A stretch of 22,822 bases of DNA from a virus: positions 1 through 22,822 of the IMG/VR virus record IMGVR_UViG_3300046734_000716. One strand, given 5' to 3'. The position numbers were made by a program, and so were the translations under genes. Under the pieces are notes generated by a model that was given only the letters and a program-made list of their open reading frames with translations, made no database searches and was not told the DNA's origin. Numbering within the stretch: position 1 is the first letter of the stretch; each line of letters starts with the position of its first letter. This document shows, in pieces, positions 1-6,909 of the stretch.

Positions 1-375
1 AACGCTGCCGAAGCCGCTGCAAAAGCTGCCGCTGATGCTATTGCAGCAGAAAAAAAACGCCTTGAGATACTTGAGAAGGAAAAAAAGGAAAGAGAAGCAA
101 TTGCAGCAGCGGCTAAAGCACAACAGCAAATTGATGACAGAATGGGGCAAATCAGCGGTGTTCAAGCAAGTCTTCAAAATGCAATGACAAGGTCGTCCAT
201 CTCAGCAGTCTCATCAATGCAGTCAATTGGTGGCGGTGGTGGTGTTTACGGTGAGCTTGACATGATGAAGACTCAGGTGGATTTGCAAGAAAAGCTTGTG
301 ATTTTAAATGAAGAACTTTGTGAGCTAACGAGACAGCAGGTTGAGCAAGGCAAAGACGGAGTTGCTCAATACTAA
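1..375 (+). CDS. Tail tape measure protein, C-terminal end (5' truncated by window edge)
   Basis: The frame is open from base 1 to the TAA at 373-375, giving 124 residues with no start in view; the ATG at 142 is an internal methionine. The first 45 residues are Ala/Lys/Glu-rich and should form a coiled coil. The last 75 residues contain SSMQSIGGGGGVYGELD followed by a Leu/Gln/Glu helix. A glycine-rich turn followed by a short amphipathic helix is what I expect at the C terminus of siphophage tape measure proteins, which set tail length and sit in the tail lumen. The beta-rich distal-tail and adhesin genes immediately downstream fit this. The bulk of the protein lies outside the window, so the call rests on composition and position. 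Another long coiled-coil tail protein is the main alternative. Confidence 0.62.
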   Translation, partial: NAAEAAAKAAADAIAAEKKRLEILEKEKKEREAIAAAAKAQQQIDDRMGQISGVQASLQNAMTRSSISAVSSMQSIGGGGGVYGELDMMKTQVDLQEKLVILNEELCELTRQQVEQGKDGVAQY

Positions 376-398
376 CTTTTGACACCCAAAAAAATACG

Positions 399-1328
399 AT
401 GGAGCTATTTGTTGAACTAGAAACCCTCAAGCTGGTAGCTAGCCAGAACGACAGGAGAGAGAAGCCGTCAATTACTATTAAGCGGGGTGATGCTTTACCG
501 CTTACTGTGCGCTTCCTACAAGCTCAAGCACCGACTCGGCTTGATGCAACGACAACTATTAGCTTTGCACTAAAAGAGTCAGGCAAGTATGATGCCACTC
601 CGGTAGTGCTAGAGCAGACTTTCACAGCTTCAACCGTAGGAAGCCCAGACAGTGACCCGCATTACACTGCGACTCCTAGCCTAAACACTACGGAGCTAAA
701 CGCTCTCTTTTCTATTGACGGCAACTCTGCAAACGACCCGGCAAGCGTTAATTTGATGGGTGAGATTACTTGGACAGCGACAGGAGACACAGGGCCGACA
801 TCAATCAAAACTTTTGCAGTAAACTGTGAAAATGATGTTTACCGGGGAACTGAAAGCGCACCATCGTCACAGCCAAGCCCTGATGATTGGCTTGCAAGCC
901 GTGGTGTCTTACCAATTCGCACAGGTGCAACCCACGTTTGGCCAGCAGCATTGACTCTTGAAGGTGAAATTCTAAATGACTCAAACAACCCGCTGACGCT
1001 TTCAAATTTAGCTTTTGTTTCAGTTGGGAATGGTCGTCCAACTTACTCAGTCAATTTGGCTGATGGAACAAGCCTTGATTTGTCATGGTCTTCTGGAGAT
1101 TGGGAGTTAGAAGTTGATAGTAATTCAATTTCAAACATTTTGCAATACATTGGAACAACTGACAGAAAAGACCCAACTGATGTTGTCTTGTTAGGCTCTG
1201 GCGGTAGGAGTAATCTTACACTCCGTGATTCAAGCGGGAAGGTTGCTCCTAAAATTGGCAATCTTGCACGGTTTACTGACACAAACACAACGCACATCTG
1301 GACTGGCACCGACTACTCCGCAATTTAA
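399..1328 (+). CDS. Beta-rich distal tail/baseplate protein, BppU-like N-terminal domain (tentative)
   Basis: 309 residues. The N-terminal 130 residues contain ITIKRGDALPLTVRF, then an alternating hydrophobic/polar pattern with LDATTTISFALKESGKYD. This resembles the beta-sandwich domain at the N terminus of lactococcal BppU-type baseplate proteins and related tail accessory proteins. The C-terminal half is Ser/Thr/Asn-rich beta sequence ending RFTDTNTTHIWTGTDYSAI, with no catalytic motif. The product is probably a structural subunit linking the tail tip to receptor-binding proteins. It starts 24 bases after the tape measure stop with no clear Shine-Dalgarno, behind a CTTTTGACAC motif shared with other gaps in this operon. 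Homology is judged by eye; fold prediction should confirm or refute it. Confidence 0.5.
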   Translation: MELFVELETLKLVASQNDRREKPSITIKRGDALPLTVRFLQAQAPTRLDATTTISFALKESGKYDATPVVLEQTFTASTVGSPDSDPHYTATPSLNTTELNALFSIDGNSANDPASVNLMGEITWTATGDTGPTSIKTFAVNCENDVYRGTESAPSSQPSPDDWLASRGVLPIRTGATHVWPAALTLEGEILNDSNNPLTLSNLAFVSVGNGRPTYSVNLADGTSLDLSWSSGDWELEVDSNSISNILQYIGTTDRKDPTDVVLLGSGGRSNLTLRDSSGKVAPKIGNLARFTDTNTTHIWTGTDYSAI

Positions 1329-1334
1329 AAGGTC

Positions 1335-1664
1335 ATGGCAATAACAACCGACGAAATAGTCTGGGGCGAAACCTACGACATCAGCGTTTCTGCTCAAGAC
1401 ACGGGCGGCAACCCTATCACCTTGGACGGCACATGGAGCGCGGCTTGCCGTATTACTGAAGACCACATTGGCGGTGACATTGTTCTAAATCCAACCATGA
1501 CAATTGCCGCCGGGGTAGCCACTACAACTATCGACACGGGCAACTCAGAATGGTGCTATGGCACTTACTACTATGACATCAGGTTGACCGATGCTGACGG
1601 CCATGACTATTGGACAAGCCCGGTTCGCCTAATCCTTGCAAACCGCAACACACCGAACACCTAA
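1335..1664 (+). CDS. Small beta-sandwich tail accessory protein (BppU-N-like)
   Basis: 109 residues of beta-rich sequence: a WGETYDISVSAQDTGGNPITL strand-turn-strand segment (the GNPI turn is typical), then ITEDHIGGDIVL, and a closing YYYDIRLTDADGHDYWTSPV. The pattern of a polar strand, a D..GNPI turn and a final 'DIRLTDADG' strand matches small phage proteins with a BppU N-terminal-like fold found beside tail fibre genes. The role is inferred as a structural adaptor at the tail tip. It lies 6 bases after the previous gene, and its stop overlaps the next start by one base (TAATG), so it is co-translated. There is no enzyme motif. Confidence 0.5.
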   Translation: MAITTDEIVWGETYDISVSAQDTGGNPITLDGTWSAACRITEDHIGGDIVLNPTMTIAAGVATTTIDTGNSEWCYGTYYYDIRLTDADGHDYWTSPVRLILANRNTPNT

Positions 1665-2017
1665 TGAGCGTTGCAACAATTGTAATCACAACGACCCGGG
1701 CAGGTGCAGCTTCATCTGTAATCATTAACCGTGGCGGCGGCAATCTAAATGAGATTACAAGCGCAACCGGAAGCGATGGAACAGGTGACATTGATTTGCT
1801 CAACTTAGACGTGAGCGGGCTGCTAAACGTCACAGGAATCACTCAGCAAGCCGTTTACACCGTGGCAACTCTTCCAGCCGCAACGGTGCAGGGCAAGCGT
1901 GCATTTGTAAGTGATTCAACCAATGGACTTGGGAACCACCACAACCACGTTGTCGTTGGTGGCGGTAGTAATTTTACGCCCGTATTTTCAGACGGCACCA
2001 ACTGGCGCATCGGCTAG
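1664..2017 (+). CDS. Tail fibre-associated structural protein
   Basis: 117 residues. I chose the ATG at 1664 because its first base is the last base of the upstream TAA; the frame is open further 5' but that part is only a shadow of the previous gene. The N-terminal half is Gly/Thr/Ser-rich with a GDIDLLNLDVSGLLNVTG repeat-like stretch. The C-terminal half, YTVATLPAATVQGKRAFVSD followed by GGGSNFTPVFSDGTNWRIG, has the layout of a short domain common at the ends of phage fibre and spike proteins (a 'TLP.A..G.RAFVSD' opening and a 'VFSDGTNWR' closing). It probably packs against or caps the adhesins downstream. No catalytic residues are recognisable. Confidence 0.55.
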   Translation: MSVATIVITTTRAGAASSVIINRGGGNLNEITSATGSDGTGDIDLLNLDVSGLLNVTGITQQAVYTVATLPAATVQGKRAFVSDSTNGLGNHHNHVVVGGGSNFTPVFSDGTNWRIG

Positions 2018-2051
2018 ACACTTAATTTGACACAAAAAGAAATTTAGAATT

Positions 2052-2297
2052 ATGACTGTTACATTCGCAAACACCACCCCGGTCGAATACCCGATTGAGC
2101 GCGGCAGGACACACTACATTTCTGCTGCAAGCGGTGACCTTACGGTTGAACGCTACACAGCAGCGGGAGCATGGTTAGCTGTTGATGGTAGCCCGGTTAC
2201 TGCTGGAACGGAAAAGTTTCTTGTGACTTATTCCAACGGCGACAAAATCAGAGTGACTCCTTCAGCGGCTGGAACTGAGATGGTTCTTGAGAAATGA
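2052..2297 (+). CDS. Small beta-rich tail protein, function unknown
   Basis: 81 residues, almost entirely predicted beta strand with Thr/Ala/Gly: MTVTFANTTPVEYPIERGRTH at the start and KIRVTPSAAGTEMVLEK at the end. No recognised motif, signal peptide or membrane segment. It starts 34 bases after the preceding gene behind an AATTTGACAC motif like those at 376 and 3546, and its TGA overlaps the next ATG (ATGA), so it is translationally coupled to the adhesin that follows. Position and composition suggest a small structural tail-tip or fibre component. It could also be a chaperone-like partner of the adhesin, which I cannot tell from sequence. Confidence 0.6.
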   Translation: MTVTFANTTPVEYPIERGRTHYISAASGDLTVERYTAAGAWLAVDGSPVTAGTEKFLVTYSNGDKIRVTPSAAGTEMVLEK

Positions 2298-3541
2298 AGA
2301 TTCAGAGTGCCAAAGCTGGGATTGGAACAGGACGGGCCGGATTGCAAGCAGCTTCCGGCCTGTTTTCTAGTGCTGGTTTATTTCAAAAGGGTGTTAAATC
2401 TTTTAACCCTTTAAGCCTAGACCCTTACCTTTTGTTTGACGCTGAGACATCAATGCGCGGCACACTTGAGGCGTTCACACTCGACCTAGACCCGGCGAAT
2501 CCATCGACGCTCGACGTTATCACAGCGACCCGCGCAGGAATCGCAACGGTCACTTCTGCCAGCGGAACCGTAGTGGCCGCCAGTCCCAACACTGTAAGAG
2601 TGGATTATTCTTTAGGCTATCCCGCGATTCTGGTGGAGCCGTCGAGTGAAAACTTGGTAACTCATTCTGACTTTTCGGGAGGGTGGCAGGAGTACCTGAT
2701 TAACTCATCCGCTGGGGGTGGTTATGCGTCTCAGCCTTCTCGCGTCATTACCTCTACAGGAGTCAATGCAGCTTATATCATTTCAGTGGCAACAAGCAAT
2801 GGCGTGTCATATACAGCCTCAATCTGGGCAAGGCGCGTCTCAGGAAGTGGTGGTTGTAACATAATTTATATAAGTTCACCCACAGCAAAGCAATCAATTT
2901 CCCTTACGAGTGAATTCCAAAAGTTTACCGCGACATTCACGGGCAAATCAGGCGGTGGAAATGTTACCTTCGGTGTTGATATAGTTACCGCTGGCGACTC
3001 AATAGAGATAGCAATGCCTCAAGTTGAGGTCGGCGCAGTGGCAACATCGTTCATACCGACATCAGGCGGAAATGCCGCAGCAAGAACGCGAGCCGCTGAC
3101 GACCTTAAGATAACCGGCAGTGCCTTCACCGACTTCTTTTCAAGCTCAGAAGGAACGTTTTACGCTGAGTATCAATTCAACGATGCTGATGGGGCTAACT
3201 CACTTATCTATGGTGAATACGATAGTCATCGTTTCGCTTACAAAAATTTAGGTTCTGCATCGCCGCTCCTTAGTTGGGACGGGACCAATGTCTTAAATTA
3301 CGGTCGTTTAGCTGCAGGGACTCTTTTGAGAACAGCCTTGAGCTATAACTCTAACAGCATGGAGGGTTCTCAGGACGGTTCTGCCGCCACCATGAGCAAT
3401 CAAACTGCTCCATTCCCACACACCGGCAACTTTCTTACGGCAAGCAAGCTGCACATCGGCTCTGACACAAATGGAGGAAAACAACTCAACGGCCAAATCA
3501 AGCGTCTGATATACTGGCCAACGGTGAGCGGGAGACTGTGA
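2294..3541 (+). CDS. Tail fibre/receptor-binding protein with carbohydrate-binding-type beta-sandwich and LamG-like domain
   Basis: 415 residues. Residues 1-45 are a short Ala/Gly-rich N-terminal segment, probably the virion attachment part. From about residue 95, NTVRVDYSLGYPAILVEPSSENLV, then a YTASIWARR strand and a VEVGAVATSFIPTSG segment followed by ARTRAADD, reproduce the layout of the carbohydrate-binding-like domain seen in phage head-spike and fibre proteins ('ILVEP..N.V', 'YT.S.WA', 'SFIPT.G', 'TRAAD'). The final 135 residues (from TGSAFTDFFSSSEGTFYAEY) look like a concanavalin A/laminin-G jelly roll ending GQIKRLIYWP. Such proteins bind surface glycans during adsorption. There is no hydrolase motif, so recognition rather than depolymerisation is likely. 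It is coupled to the upstream gene by ATGA. Confidence 0.68.
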   Translation: MKIQSAKAGIGTGRAGLQAASGLFSSAGLFQKGVKSFNPLSLDPYLLFDAETSMRGTLEAFTLDLDPANPSTLDVITATRAGIATVTSASGTVVAASPNTVRVDYSLGYPAILVEPSSENLVTHSDFSGGWQEYLINSSAGGGYASQPSRVITSTGVNAAYIISVATSNGVSYTASIWARRVSGSGGCNIIYISSPTAKQSISLTSEFQKFTATFTGKSGGGNVTFGVDIVTAGDSIEIAMPQVEVGAVATSFIPTSGGNAAARTRAADDLKITGSAFTDFFSSSEGTFYAEYQFNDADGANSLIYGEYDSHRFAYKNLGSASPLLSWDGTNVLNYGRLAAGTLLRTALSYNSNSMEGSQDGSAATMSNQTAPFPHTGNFLTASKLHIGSDTNGGKQLNGQIKRLIYWPTVSGRL

Positions 3542-3573
3542 TAAACTTTTAACACTCAGACAATCTCTAACTC

Positions 3574-4866
3574 ATGGCACTCAACTTAAACACACTGACC
3601 AACGCGTCAACATCAAGCACAGTCCTTGCCGAGGCGTTAACTACGGCCGACTTTTTGGACTCCGTGCCGATTTTAAAGAATCTCTCGCGTGGCAGTAACA
3701 AAGGCGGTGACGCAAAGCAGACGACTGGGCTAAATCAACCACGAGCATTGCCGCTCGAATCAAACGGAGATGGTTATTTTCTAGTTGGGGACGGAGTTGG
3801 TACTTCACACAGTGGAAATGCACAAGGGCCTTCAGTAACTATTGGTGCGAACGCATCATGGGAAGCTGAAATCGACATTTTTTTAACAAAATTCGATAAT
3901 TATATAATCCCGTTCGGGGTTCAAGGGTGGTCTGCCGGTATTGGGTTATTTTTAATCAATTCAGGAAGTGTTTTGGCATGGTCCAAAAGCGAGAATACAG
4001 GCTACATTTCCAATAACGGAATTTCTTTAAATATTTGGCATAATTTAAAATACGGTTATAACGGGACAAATTTATTCATTAAAGTTGATGGAATAGAAGT
4101 GGTTTCTGTGGCCAAAAGCAATCAATCGTCCTCGCTAAGTGGAAACGTGATAATCAATCAGAATACTCTCACTCCAAAAGGCGGCTTTAAAATTAAACGG
4201 GCAAAACTTTCAATTAATAATAGTGTCGCGTTCGATTGCGATTTCACTGATTCGAGCATAACGGACGGAGCGTCGTCATTCACGTCAACATCTGGCGACA
4301 CGGTCAACGTGTATCCAAATGGGCAAGACCCTGTAACCTTAGTGCGATTCAACCGCCTTAGATTTAGCGGAGCAGACACATGCCTCGGCGGCTCGTTCGC
4401 CTCAACAATTTCTTCGGGTTATATGTTCGTCGTTTTTCGCGTTCTTGGGAATGGTGGAGAAACCAGTGGTCGTGTGTTTGCAATTAATAGTACTGGTCAG
4501 GCAGGGCATGACTCTACCGGATTTATCGTCAGTGCTCAACTGAATGGAGACATCGCGTCTTACTATGCAGGCTGGAAAATCCAGCACGTTGACAAATTTG
4601 ACGAGGCTCTTGGTAATATTTTGCATCAACTTAAGTTTACGGCATCCAATCAGCTGAGTCGGTTCAATGGCGGAAATGATACAACGCGAACACAAGACAT
4701 GAGTGCGATTAGTGCCGAAGAGTATACAATTGCGGCTGGAACTCTGAGCGGCTCAAGCTCGCTGAATATCGATATTTTGGCCCTCAGCTTGTTCCCTAGC
4801 TCAATAACTGACAACCAAGCCGCTGAAATAGTTTCTTATTACAATTCAAAATTTAGCCTTTTCTAA
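3574..4866 (+). CDS. Second tail adhesin with two LamG/ConA-like domains
   Basis: 430 residues, Ser/Asn/Gly-rich. Residues 1-60 are a mostly polar N-terminal segment. Residues 85-220 hold a jelly-roll-like pattern (ASWEAEIDIFL, NIWHNLKYGYNGTNLFIKVDG, FKIKRAKLSI), including the typical 'W..LKYGYNG..L.IKVDG' strand pair of laminin-G/concanavalin A folds. A second copy from about residue 265 ends LNIDILALSLFPSSITDNQAAEIVSYYNSKF, the helix that commonly closes such phage adhesins. Likely an alternative or additional receptor-binding protein. Codon use is more AT-rich than the preceding genes, consistent with module exchange. It starts 32 bases after the previous stop, behind the CTTTTAACAC motif. 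Confidence 0.62.
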   Translation: MALNLNTLTNASTSSTVLAEALTTADFLDSVPILKNLSRGSNKGGDAKQTTGLNQPRALPLESNGDGYFLVGDGVGTSHSGNAQGPSVTIGANASWEAEIDIFLTKFDNYIIPFGVQGWSAGIGLFLINSGSVLAWSKSENTGYISNNGISLNIWHNLKYGYNGTNLFIKVDGIEVVSVAKSNQSSSLSGNVIINQNTLTPKGGFKIKRAKLSINNSVAFDCDFTDSSITDGASSFTSTSGDTVNVYPNGQDPVTLVRFNRLRFSGADTCLGGSFASTISSGYMFVVFRVLGNGGETSGRVFAINSTGQAGHDSTGFIVSAQLNGDIASYYAGWKIQHVDKFDEALGNILHQLKFTASNQLSRFNGGNDTTRTQDMSAISAEEYTIAAGTLSGSSSLNIDILALSLFPSSITDNQAAEIVSYYNSKFSLF

Positions 4867-4869
4867 AAT

Positions 4870-5202
4870 ATGGACCCTGACGCACCCTTAACTGACATTG
4901 AGCAATCCCGAGCCGACACTGGCTTCCGGTATTACGTGGTCAAACCTGACGAACTTTACACGGGACTTGTTGCAGCAGTCGATGCTGACCGTGGCTACCC
5001 GAACCCGAACACGTTCACTGGGTTACCACCTGTAGAAACCTTGGCAGAAGCCACCGACGGCAGCGGGCGATTGATTGCAATTGATTGTTGGAGATTTACC
5101 GCAAACGATGACGCGCTGCTTGACGGCGTTGATGGCGTGCAGGAGTTGACCCAATTGGAGTTCTTAGCGATTAAGCCGGAGCCACAAAACGAACTTGAGT
5201 GA
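4870..5202 (+). CDS. Small acidic protein after the adhesin, function unknown
   Basis: 110 residues, acidic, beginning 3 bases after the adhesin stop. It contains GFRYYVVKPDELYTGLVAAV, ADRGYPNPNTFTGLPPVETL and a C-terminal QELTQLEFLAIKPEP. The tidy alternation of strands and helices suggests a small globular domain, not a fibre shaft. Small proteins at this site in other phages include fibre assembly chaperones and tail accessory proteins; I recognise no specific family here. Its TGA overlaps the next ATG by one base (TGATG), linking it to the lysis cassette. Confidence 0.55.
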   Translation: MDPDAPLTDIEQSRADTGFRYYVVKPDELYTGLVAAVDADRGYPNPNTFTGLPPVETLAEATDGSGRLIAIDCWRFTANDDALLDGVDGVQELTQLEFLAIKPEPQNELE

Positions 5203-5378
5203 TGAACTATTTGACGCACCCGGTTACAGGTATGATTGCTTCTAGCTGGTCGGCTATCTCAGCATATTTTGATTATTTCGAGATGGCAATTGGCTTCATC
5301 TCTGCAATTATTGGCTTGATTATTGGAATACTTTCTTTGGCAAACACTTGGCAGAAATTCAAAAACCGCAAAAAATGA
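5202..5378 (+). CDS. Putative holin-like membrane protein
   Basis: 58 residues from the ATG at 5202 (last base of the preceding TGA) to TGA 5376-5378. A polar N terminus is followed by one strongly hydrophobic segment at about residues 27-47 (MAIGFISAIIGLIIGILSL) and a basic tail (KFKNRKK), predicting one membrane span with the C terminus inside. Small size, a single span and the place directly before another membrane peptide, a lipoprotein and an amidase make a holin or holin partner the best reading. Holins form the timed inner-membrane lesion that starts lysis. It overlaps the next gene by ATGA. No holin family can be named. Confidence 0.55.
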   Translation: MNYLTHPVTGMIASSWSAISAYFDYFEMAIGFISAIIGLIIGILSLANTWQKFKNRKK

Positions 5379-5551
5379 TTGATTACATTATTGAACACAA
5401 AGAACAGCTCTTCGGAGTTGTCACCGCCGTCATCGCAGCCGCTTCCGCAATCGCTGCCCTGACACCCACGCCCAAAGATGACACCGTAATCGGCAAGGCA
5501 TATAAGCTTATTGACTGGCTAGCGTTAAACATCTTTAACGCTAGGAAGTGA
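5375..5551 (+). CDS. Second lysis-cassette membrane protein (holin/antiholin candidate)
   Basis: 58 residues from ATG 5375, chosen because it forms an ATGA overlap with the upstream stop; an in-frame ATG at 5348 lies inside the previous gene. Residues 1-11 are amphipathic, residues 12-30 (LFGVVTAVIAAASAIAAL) are a membrane span, then TPTPKDDTVIGKAYKLIDWLALN follows. The 'AALTPTPKDD..IGK.YK.IDWLALN' arrangement recurs in small proteins beside phage endolysins. Paired single-span proteins in a lysis cassette often work as holin and antiholin or as a two-component pore; which is which cannot be read here. Its TGA overlaps the next GTG start. Confidence 0.55.
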   Translation: MIDYIIEHKEQLFGVVTAVIAAASAIAALTPTPKDDTVIGKAYKLIDWLALNIFNARK

Positions 5552-5751
5552 TAAAGCTGCTCACAGCCGCTCTGAGAGCCTTTGTCGCTCATTTAGAGTG
5601 GAAGCAACGGAATTATATATATGGCCTTGAGGACGCAATTGATGAGCTTGCTGCTGACGGCAGTCCTGCTGCCAAGCTGCGCATTGAACGACTCGCTAAA
5701 AGGCTTGAACGAGAGCGCACTTTACGACCCGCCGACAGTGACTCTGATTAA
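5548..5751 (+). CDS. Short coiled-coil lysis-cassette protein, possible i-spanin-like partner
   Basis: 67 residues from a GTG at 5548 (GTGA overlap; AGGAA lies just upstream). The N-terminal 14 residues are moderately hydrophobic (MIKLLTAALRAFVAHL) but contain Arg and His, so a membrane anchor is doubtful. The rest is a charged amphipathic helix (LEDAIDELAADG, AAKLRIERLAKRLERERTL) suited to a coiled coil. The following lipoprotein gene starts inside it in the +1 frame. That nested layout resembles Rz/Rz1 spanin genes, where an inner-membrane coiled-coil protein overlaps an outer-membrane lipoprotein. The weak anchor and short length make this tentative; it may be a cytosolic accessory protein. 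Confidence 0.5.
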   Translation: MIKLLTAALRAFVAHLEWKQRNYIYGLEDAIDELAADGSPAAKLRIERLAKRLERERTLRPADSDSD

Positions 5752-5854
5752 CGGCCAGTTTTATCAATTCCAAGAAGGCATCCTACCCGGGCGCGGGCAG
5801 AAGTTTCACAGTGACTACTCCTATCGAAGAGCCATAATAATCGGCAGCAAATGA
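5621..5854 (+). CDS. Putative o-spanin-like outer-membrane lipoprotein
   Basis: 77 residues starting inside the preceding gene in another frame (131 bases of overlap). The N terminus MALRTQLMSLLLTAVLLPSC is a lipoprotein signal peptide: a basic start, a hydrophobic core and a lipobox LPSC with Cys20 as the lipidation site (Pro at -2 is unusual but tolerated). The mature part has a polar linker, then GQFYQFQEGILPGRGQKFHS and SYRRAIIIGSK. Location in a lysis cassette and nesting in a coiled-coil gene fit the outer-membrane subunit of a two-component spanin, which fuses the membranes in the last lysis step of Gram-negative hosts. It is not proline-rich like Rz1. It overlaps the amidase start by ATGA. 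Confidence 0.55.
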   Translation: MALRTQLMSLLLTAVLLPSCALNDSLKGLNESALYDPPTVTLINGQFYQFQEGILPGRGQKFHSDYSYRRAIIIGSK

Positions 5855-6468
5855 AATCTTTTTTCCAAAAACTGCTTGCCTTGTTTCTTAAGCGAGAGCC
5901 AAAGCCCGAGCCAGTCAGGAAGGTTTCCATATGCGTAGGCCACAGCCGAATCAACGATAGCGGAGCTAGAAGTGTGGGTGGAGTTAGTGAGTGGGAGTTC
6001 AATAATGCCGTTGCAATCTTTTTAAACGAGAAGCTGAAAGAGCGTGGAATTGCTTCCAAAGTTATTAATGACTACCCATTTAAGACCTACGGCAAATCAA
6101 TGGACTGGGTGCGGGAAAGAACATGGGGGTTTGATGTTGCGCTAGAGCTACATTTTAACAGCTACACAAGCACGTCAGCGAAAGGTTTTGAATACCTTTA
6201 CTATAACGGAAGCAAAAGCGGCGAGAAGCTAGCCAAGGCATTTGCCGATGCACATGAAGCAGCGATTCCAGCACAGAACAATCGGGGCGCAAAGATGGTG
6301 CGGGTTGGTGAGCGTGGTTACAAATTTCTAGTGAAGACAGAGCCGACAGCAATTATTTGCGAGCCATTCTTTGGCAGCAACCCCGGTGAATGGGTGCTGT
6401 TTGATGGCAATCAGGAAGTGCTTGCTGACGTATATGCTGACGCGCTCAAGAATTATTTTGCTGTTTAA
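5851..6468 (+). CDS. Endolysin: N-acetylmuramoyl-L-alanine amidase (Amidase_3 type)
   Basis: 205 residues. The enzyme cleaves the bond between N-acetylmuramic acid and L-alanine in peptidoglycan, using zinc. Ligands and catalytic residues fit the Amidase_3 pattern: His31 in CVGHSR, Glu47 in SEWEFN (the E...N arrangement), His101 in ELHFNS, and Glu171 in ICEPFFGSN as the catalytic glutamate. The catalytic domain fills residues 24-205, with no separate wall-binding domain. The first 14 residues (MKSFFQKLLALFLK) are hydrophobic/basic and could be a weak membrane-associating segment; there is no clear signal peptide, so release through the holin is expected. It is last in the lysis cassette, overlapping the lipoprotein by ATGA, and is followed by a hairpin. 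Confidence 0.9.
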   Translation: MKSFFQKLLALFLKREPKPEPVRKVSICVGHSRINDSGARSVGGVSEWEFNNAVAIFLNEKLKERGIASKVINDYPFKTYGKSMDWVRERTWGFDVALELHFNSYTSTSAKGFEYLYYNGSKSGEKLAKAFADAHEAAIPAQNNRGAKMVRVGERGYKFLVKTEPTAIICEPFFGSNPGEWVLFDGNQEVLADVYADALKNYFAV

Positions 6469-6469
6469 A

Positions 6470-6491
6470 CCCTTATAAAATAAGGGATTTT
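6470..6491 (+). terminator. Possible terminator after the lysis cassette
   Basis: A perfect 7-bp inverted repeat, CCCTTAT-AAA-ATAAGGG (6470-6486), starts 2 bases after the amidase stop and is followed by ATTTT. The stem is AT-rich and the T run short, so termination may be partial. It lies at the junction between the late tail/lysis genes and the next operon, where a terminator is expected. Confidence 0.5.
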
Positions 6492-6523
6492 AAAGAAAAT
6501 TGCTTCGGTGGATAAAAAAAGTC

Positions 6524-6560
6524 TTTTACCCCGGGAGCATTTGTGTATTCTCACGGCGAT
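6524..6560 (+). promoter_or_regulatory. Candidate promoter for the early operon
   Basis: A possible -35 TTTTAC (6524-6529) is separated by 16 bases from a possible -10 TATTCT (6546-6551), immediately upstream of the ATG at 6561. The block TATTCTCACGGCGATATG resembles CATATTCACGTTGATATG at 14168-14185, which precedes the first gene after the next terminator. The two share 14 of 18 bases. Both would give a start of transcription only a few bases before the ATG. Repetition at two operon starts supports function; the match to a sigma-70 consensus is only moderate. Confidence 0.4.
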
Positions 6561-6740
6561 ATGAATGATATAGATGATTTTTCAATTGAGGCTTTAGAGC
6601 GATTAGAAACGAAAACCAATGCAAACGGTGATGTTTATTACATCGACAAAGATGATAACGGTAAAACGATTTACTCATTTACTCCTGACTTTGAAGACTA
6701 TTGGACTCAAGAAGACGAAGATTTTCACAACAATATATAA
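6561..6740 (+). CDS. Small acidic protein, function unknown
   Basis: 59 residues from ATG 6561. The frame is open to a GTG at 6543, but the ATG is preferred because the same TCACG..GAT leader precedes the ATG at 14183. The product is very acidic (IDDFSIEALERLE, DYWTQEDEDFH) with a central VYYIDKDDNGKTIY beta hairpin. Short acidic proteins at the head of early phage operons can be inhibitors of host enzymes or DNA mimics; nothing here proves that. Its TAA overlaps the next ATG by one base. Confidence 0.6.
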   Translation: MNDIDDFSIEALERLETKTNANGDVYYIDKDDNGKTIYSFTPDFEDYWTQEDEDFHNNI

Positions 6741-6820
6741 TGAACCTAAAAGAGATTCTCCAAGCCATCGCCTACATCGCCATTTTAATCTTAATGGCAT
6801 GGGCTGGAGGACAAGTTTAA
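6740..6820 (+). CDS. Tiny single-span membrane peptide
   Basis: 26 residues from the ATG that shares its first base with the upstream TAA (TAATG) to TAA 6818-6820. MNLKEILQ is followed by a hydrophobic run AIAYIAILILMAWAG, long enough for one membrane span. The overlap with the previous gene and the clear hydrophobic character support expression, but at this length chance cannot be excluded. A contiguous 89-base gap follows, with only a small GCCCG/CGGGC hairpin at 6875-6890. Confidence 0.4.
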   Translation: MNLKEILQAIAYIAILILMAWAGGQV

Positions 6821-6909
6821 CGGCTGGGCATCCTACTCCCCGCTCCTTGGAACGAGCTTAAACAAATCCTGACAGCCCGGAAAGACGGGCAACCAACTAA
6901 AAAAACGAT

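Noticed and set aside
152-430. Minus-strand open frames across the window, up to about 170 residues.
   Set aside because: They lie opposite confident + strand genes, lack family features and follow codon shadow patterns; no minus-strand gene is supported.
2027-2033. TTGACA as a -35 box before the gene at 2052.
   Set aside because: No -10 element at 16-18 bases; the position would fall inside the start of the gene. It is treated as part of a repeated pre-start motif.
6875-6890. GCCCG/CGGGC hairpin between small genes as a terminator.
   Set aside because: Only 5 bp with no T run on either strand; likely incidental.
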